DNA from: Metabacillus dongyingensis
GTDB taxonomy: Bacteria > Bacillota > Bacilli > Bacillales > Bacillaceae
Assembly (NCBI RefSeq): GCF_019933155.2
Contig: NZ_CP082944.1
Span: forward strand, 4,652,001-4,716,000
Reading direction: 5' to 3'
Length of the DNA: 64,000 bases
Part shown: positions 61,982 to 64,000 of the stretch, in pieces
Layout of the letters: each line of letters opens with the position of its first letter
Numbering within the stretch: the stretch's first letter is position 1
Notes under the pieces: model-generated
Told to the model about the DNA's origin: nothing
The model's input: the letters and a program-made list of their open reading frames with translations, nothing else
Databases searched by the model: none
Program-made: the position numbers and the translations under genes

Positions 61982-62755
61982 TTAAGCATCTTTCCCAAAA
62001 ACCACTCCGCCATCAATATAAAGGGGGGACCCCATCATAAACTTCGATTCATCTGATGCCAGGTAAAGCGCAGCAAAAGCAACATCCTCAGGCTTGCCTA
62101 ATCCTCCGCTTAATTGACGTGTTTTTATTTTCTCAATGGCTTCCTCTGGATCAGCATAGGACTCTTTTAAATAAGTTTCTACAAATGGAGTTAAGATTGT
62201 ACCAGGCAAGAGCGCATTAACACGGATATTATAAGGAGCATAATCAACTTGCATCGACTTCGTCAGTGCTAAAACTGCTCCTTTCGAAGCAGAATAAGAT
62301 GCTCGATTGCCTAACCCAATTTCTGCTATGCATGATGACATATTTATAATGGATCCCTTTTTTTGATCCATCATATAAGGCAATACAAATTTGCTAGGGA
62401 GCATAACCCCATTGATATTTACGCGAATTGTTTGATCCCATTCGTTTAGGTTGGTTTCGTGAAGTTTTCCGACACCGCTAATTCCAGCATTATTAAAAAG
62501 AACATCGATTCGTTTATATTTATTTATTGCTTCTTCAACCATAGTTTTCACGGAAATGGGATTTGTTACATCAGCTTGTAAAAAAAATGCATCTCCTCCA
62601 AATTCAATAATTTCTGATACAGTTTTACCGCCTTTTACTGAATCCAGGTCATTTACAACGACTGACGCACCTTCTCTTGCAAATAATAATGCCGAAGACT
62701 TCCCAATGCCAGAACCTGCCCCGGTTATGAGAACTACCTTATCTCTCAATCTCAT
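61982..62755 (-). CDS. Short-chain dehydrogenase/reductase (SDR) 1
   Basis: A 257-residue classical SDR. The Rossmann motif is LITGAGSGIG, with NNAG near residue 88 and catalytic S and YSASK near 152. Asp in VVNDLD after the second strand suggests NAD preference. In the operon it could be the L-fucose dehydrogenase or the 2-keto-3-deoxy-L-fuconate dehydrogenase; which one is not decidable from sequence. Confidence 0.88.
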   Translation of the reverse strand: MRLRDKVVLITGAGSGIGKSSALLFAREGASVVVNDLDSVKGGKTVSEIIEFGGDAFFLQADVTNPISVKTMVEEAINKYKRIDVLFNNAGISGVGKLHETNLNEWDQTIRVNINGVMLPSKFVLPYMMDQKKGSIINMSSCIAEIGLGNRASYSASKGAVLALTKSMQVDYAPYNIRVNALLPGTILTPFVETYLKESYADPEEAIEKIKTRQLSGGLGKPEDVAFAALYLASDESKFMMGSPLYIDGGVVFGKDA

Positions 62756-62777
62756 AATACGCTAAACTCCTTTGCTA

Positions 62778-63572
62778 TTAATGTTCCAGGCGGTCTTCTG
62801 GCTGAGCTGCTTTTACTGTTAAACCGCCATCGACCATTAATAAATGGCCATTGATTTGATCGGCTTCATTTGAAGCCAGAAAAACAACGGCATCTCCTAT
62901 TTGCCTTGCTGTTCCCAAACGCTTCATTGGATTTGCCTCTGTTTCCTTTTGTCTGATCTCTGGATCAGATAGAAAGTCCGTGCACATATCTGTATCCACA
63001 GTGCTTGGGCCGACAGCATTCACATTAATGTTATACCTCCCCAGTTCAATGGCCAGCCCCTTAGTCAACATATGCCCTGCTGCTTTTGAGGCTTGATAAT
63101 GCGGTATGACAGGGCTTGTTACCATTAAGCTTGCTGTGGATAAAATATTAATGATTTTCCCGCTCCTCTTTGGAATCATTCTCCTGGCTGCTGATTGAGA
63201 AGTGAGATAGATTGCCTTCACATTTGTATTAAAGGTTCGGTCCCAAGTATCTTCGGAGAGCTGCATAAACGATTCAAAAGGAGCAATTCCGGCATTGTTA
63301 ACTAGAATATCTATTTCCCCTAGTGATTCTTCAACTAATGCTACCATTTCTTCCACATCGTTTTTCTTGCCTGCATCGGCTTTAATTACAATTGCTTTTC
63401 TTCCAATTGCTTCTACTCTTTTTTTCACATCGTTTGCTTGAATGCGTGAACGTTCAGAGTTAAAATTAATGGCGATGTTTGCCCCTTCTTCTGCTAACCT
63501 AATAACAATCGCTTCACCTATTCCCCTGCTTCCGCCAGTAACCAAAGCAACCTTATCCAGTAATCTATTCAT
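62778..63572 (-). CDS. Short-chain dehydrogenase/reductase (SDR) 2
   Basis: A 264-residue classical SDR: LVTGGSRGIG, NNAG near residue 92, active site with YQASK near 159, and a C-terminus of FabG type (VFLASNEADQINGHLLMVDGG). Asn-Ser-Arg (FNSERSR) after strand 2 hints at NADP acceptance. It is the second dehydrogenase of the operon, complementing SDR 1. GGGAGGG lies about 10 bp upstream of the ATG. Confidence 0.88.
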   Translation of the reverse strand: MNRLLDKVALVTGGSRGIGEAIVIRLAEEGANIAINFNSERSRIQANDVKKRVEAIGRKAIVIKADAGKKNDVEEMVALVEESLGEIDILVNNAGIAPFESFMQLSEDTWDRTFNTNVKAIYLTSQSAARRMIPKRSGKIINILSTASLMVTSPVIPHYQASKAAGHMLTKGLAIELGRYNINVNAVGPSTVDTDMCTDFLSDPEIRQKETEANPMKRLGTARQIGDAVVFLASNEADQINGHLLMVDGGLTVKAAQPEDRLEH

Positions 63573-63593
63573 CTCCTTTAATCCCTCCCTGTC

Positions 63594-64000
63594 CTACAAA
63601 CTGATGCCTATACGGCTAATGCTGAATTCTTGATGCCCAAGAATCTCGGCTTTTGTCAAATGACCTGAAGAAACGTTTACTATTTCGTTGAATAATCGTT
63701 TTCCAGCTAGATCTAGATTTTCTTTTCCTGTTAATACTGTACTGACATCAACATCAATATTATCTGACATTCTTCTTGCCATCTCTTCATTACCAGAGAT
63801 TTTTATCACTGGTACAATTGGGTTGCCAGTAGGTGTTCCACGCCCAGTAGTAAAGCAAACTAATTGAATTCCAGCTGCTGCCATACCTGAAACACATTCA
63901 ATATCATTCCCCGGAGAGTCCATAAAATAAAATCCTTTTCCAGGTATTTCACTTGCATAATCTACTACCCCCTGCAATGGAGCTGTCCCTGCTTTGCTTA
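63594..64000 (-). CDS. UxaA-type sugar-acid dehydratase, C-terminal part (gene runs off the window)
   Basis: The last 134 or so codons of a UxaA/altronate dehydratase family gene; the frame stays open to the window edge. Motifs are SKAGTAPLQGVVDYA, GFYFMDSPGNDIECVSGM, CFTTGRGTPTGNPIVPVIKI and the Asp-rich DNIDVD. In this operon it would dehydrate L-fuconate (or a similar aldonate) to the 2-keto-3-deoxy acid. It is upstream of SDR 2 with a 21-bp gap. Substrate unproven; altronate or galactarate are alternatives. Confidence 0.88.
   Translation of the reverse strand, partial: SKAGTAPLQGVVDYASEIPGKGFYFMDSPGNDIECVSGMAAAGIQLVCFTTGRGTPTGNPIVPVIKISGNEEMARRMSDNIDVDVSTVLTGKENLDLAGKRLFNEIVNVSSGHLTKAEILGHQEFSISRIGISL

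Overview
The window comes from a low-GC Gram-positive endospore-former of the Bacillaceae, most likely the Bacillus/Metabacillus group. The first 13 kb repeat, gene for gene, the B. subtilis csrA-fliW-yviE-flgLKNM-yvyF-comFCBA-degV-degU-degS-yvyE-tagU neighbourhood. Ribosome binding sites are strong (AAAGGAGG type), many genes start with TTG or GTG, and most transcription units end in clear intrinsic terminators. No tRNA, rRNA, prophage, IS element or CRISPR array was seen. Identifications are from reading the sequence; no database search was run.

Layout. (1) 1-4.6 kb: late flagellar operon flgM-flgN-flgK-flgL-yviE-fliW-csrA on the minus strand, behind a sigma-D type promoter. (2) 4.6-7.8 kb: competence operon comFA-comFB-comFC-yvyF, with an extra 61-codon Myb/SANT-like gene coupled in front of comFA. 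(3) 8.3-13.2 kb: degV, the degS-degU two-component system, then yvyE and a LytR-CpsA-Psr (LCP) ligase on the plus strand. (4) 13.2-14.6 kb: a non-coding higher-order tandem repeat made of 21-bp blocks. (5) 14.6-34.1 kb: envelope-glycan locus. It holds tagO, glycosyltransferases, UDP-GlcNAc 2-epimerase (mnaA), an ABC-2 polysaccharide exporter, a WecC-type UDP-ManNAc dehydrogenase, a methyltransferase, UDP-glucose dehydrogenase and gtaB. TagO, MnaA and WecC together predict a polymer containing N-acetylmannosaminuronic acid; Ugd and GtaB add glucose or glucuronate. (6) 29.8-54.9 kb: secreted cell-wall proteins, namely an SH3-repeat amidase, LytC, a lipoprotein, LytB, a 1544-residue subtilase, a transglycosylase-like protein, an NlpC/P60 peptidase, a 1449-residue leucine-rich-repeat protein with an LPKTA sorting signal, and a second LCP ligase. 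Five of them carry three cell-wall-binding type 2 (CWB2) repeats each. (7) 55-59.4 kb: a SEC-C/HTH/TPR protein, a metallophosphoesterase, a ComK-family regulator, a small membrane protein and an excalibur-domain protein. (8) 59.6-64 kb: a catabolic operon (UxaA-type dehydratase, two SDRs, FAH-family hydrolase, FucU mutarotase, lactonase) that fits non-phosphorylative L-fucose-type sugar oxidation and runs off the right end.

How it fits together: LCP ligases and TagO build and attach wall polymers, the exporter and sugar-nucleotide enzymes supply them, CWB2 domains probably dock on them, and DegS-DegU and sigma-D normally co-ordinate motility, autolysins, exoproteases and competence.

Most notable: a glycosyltransferase split by a frameshift at an A7 run whose orphaned tail ends in the same QLKYWELK motif as the neighbouring methyltransferase; three unrelated intergenic arrays that all have a 21-bp period, one organised as 216-bp higher-order units; a 146-bp MITE-like palindromic element; a duplicated and decayed fragment of the excalibur gene; and a divergent ComK.
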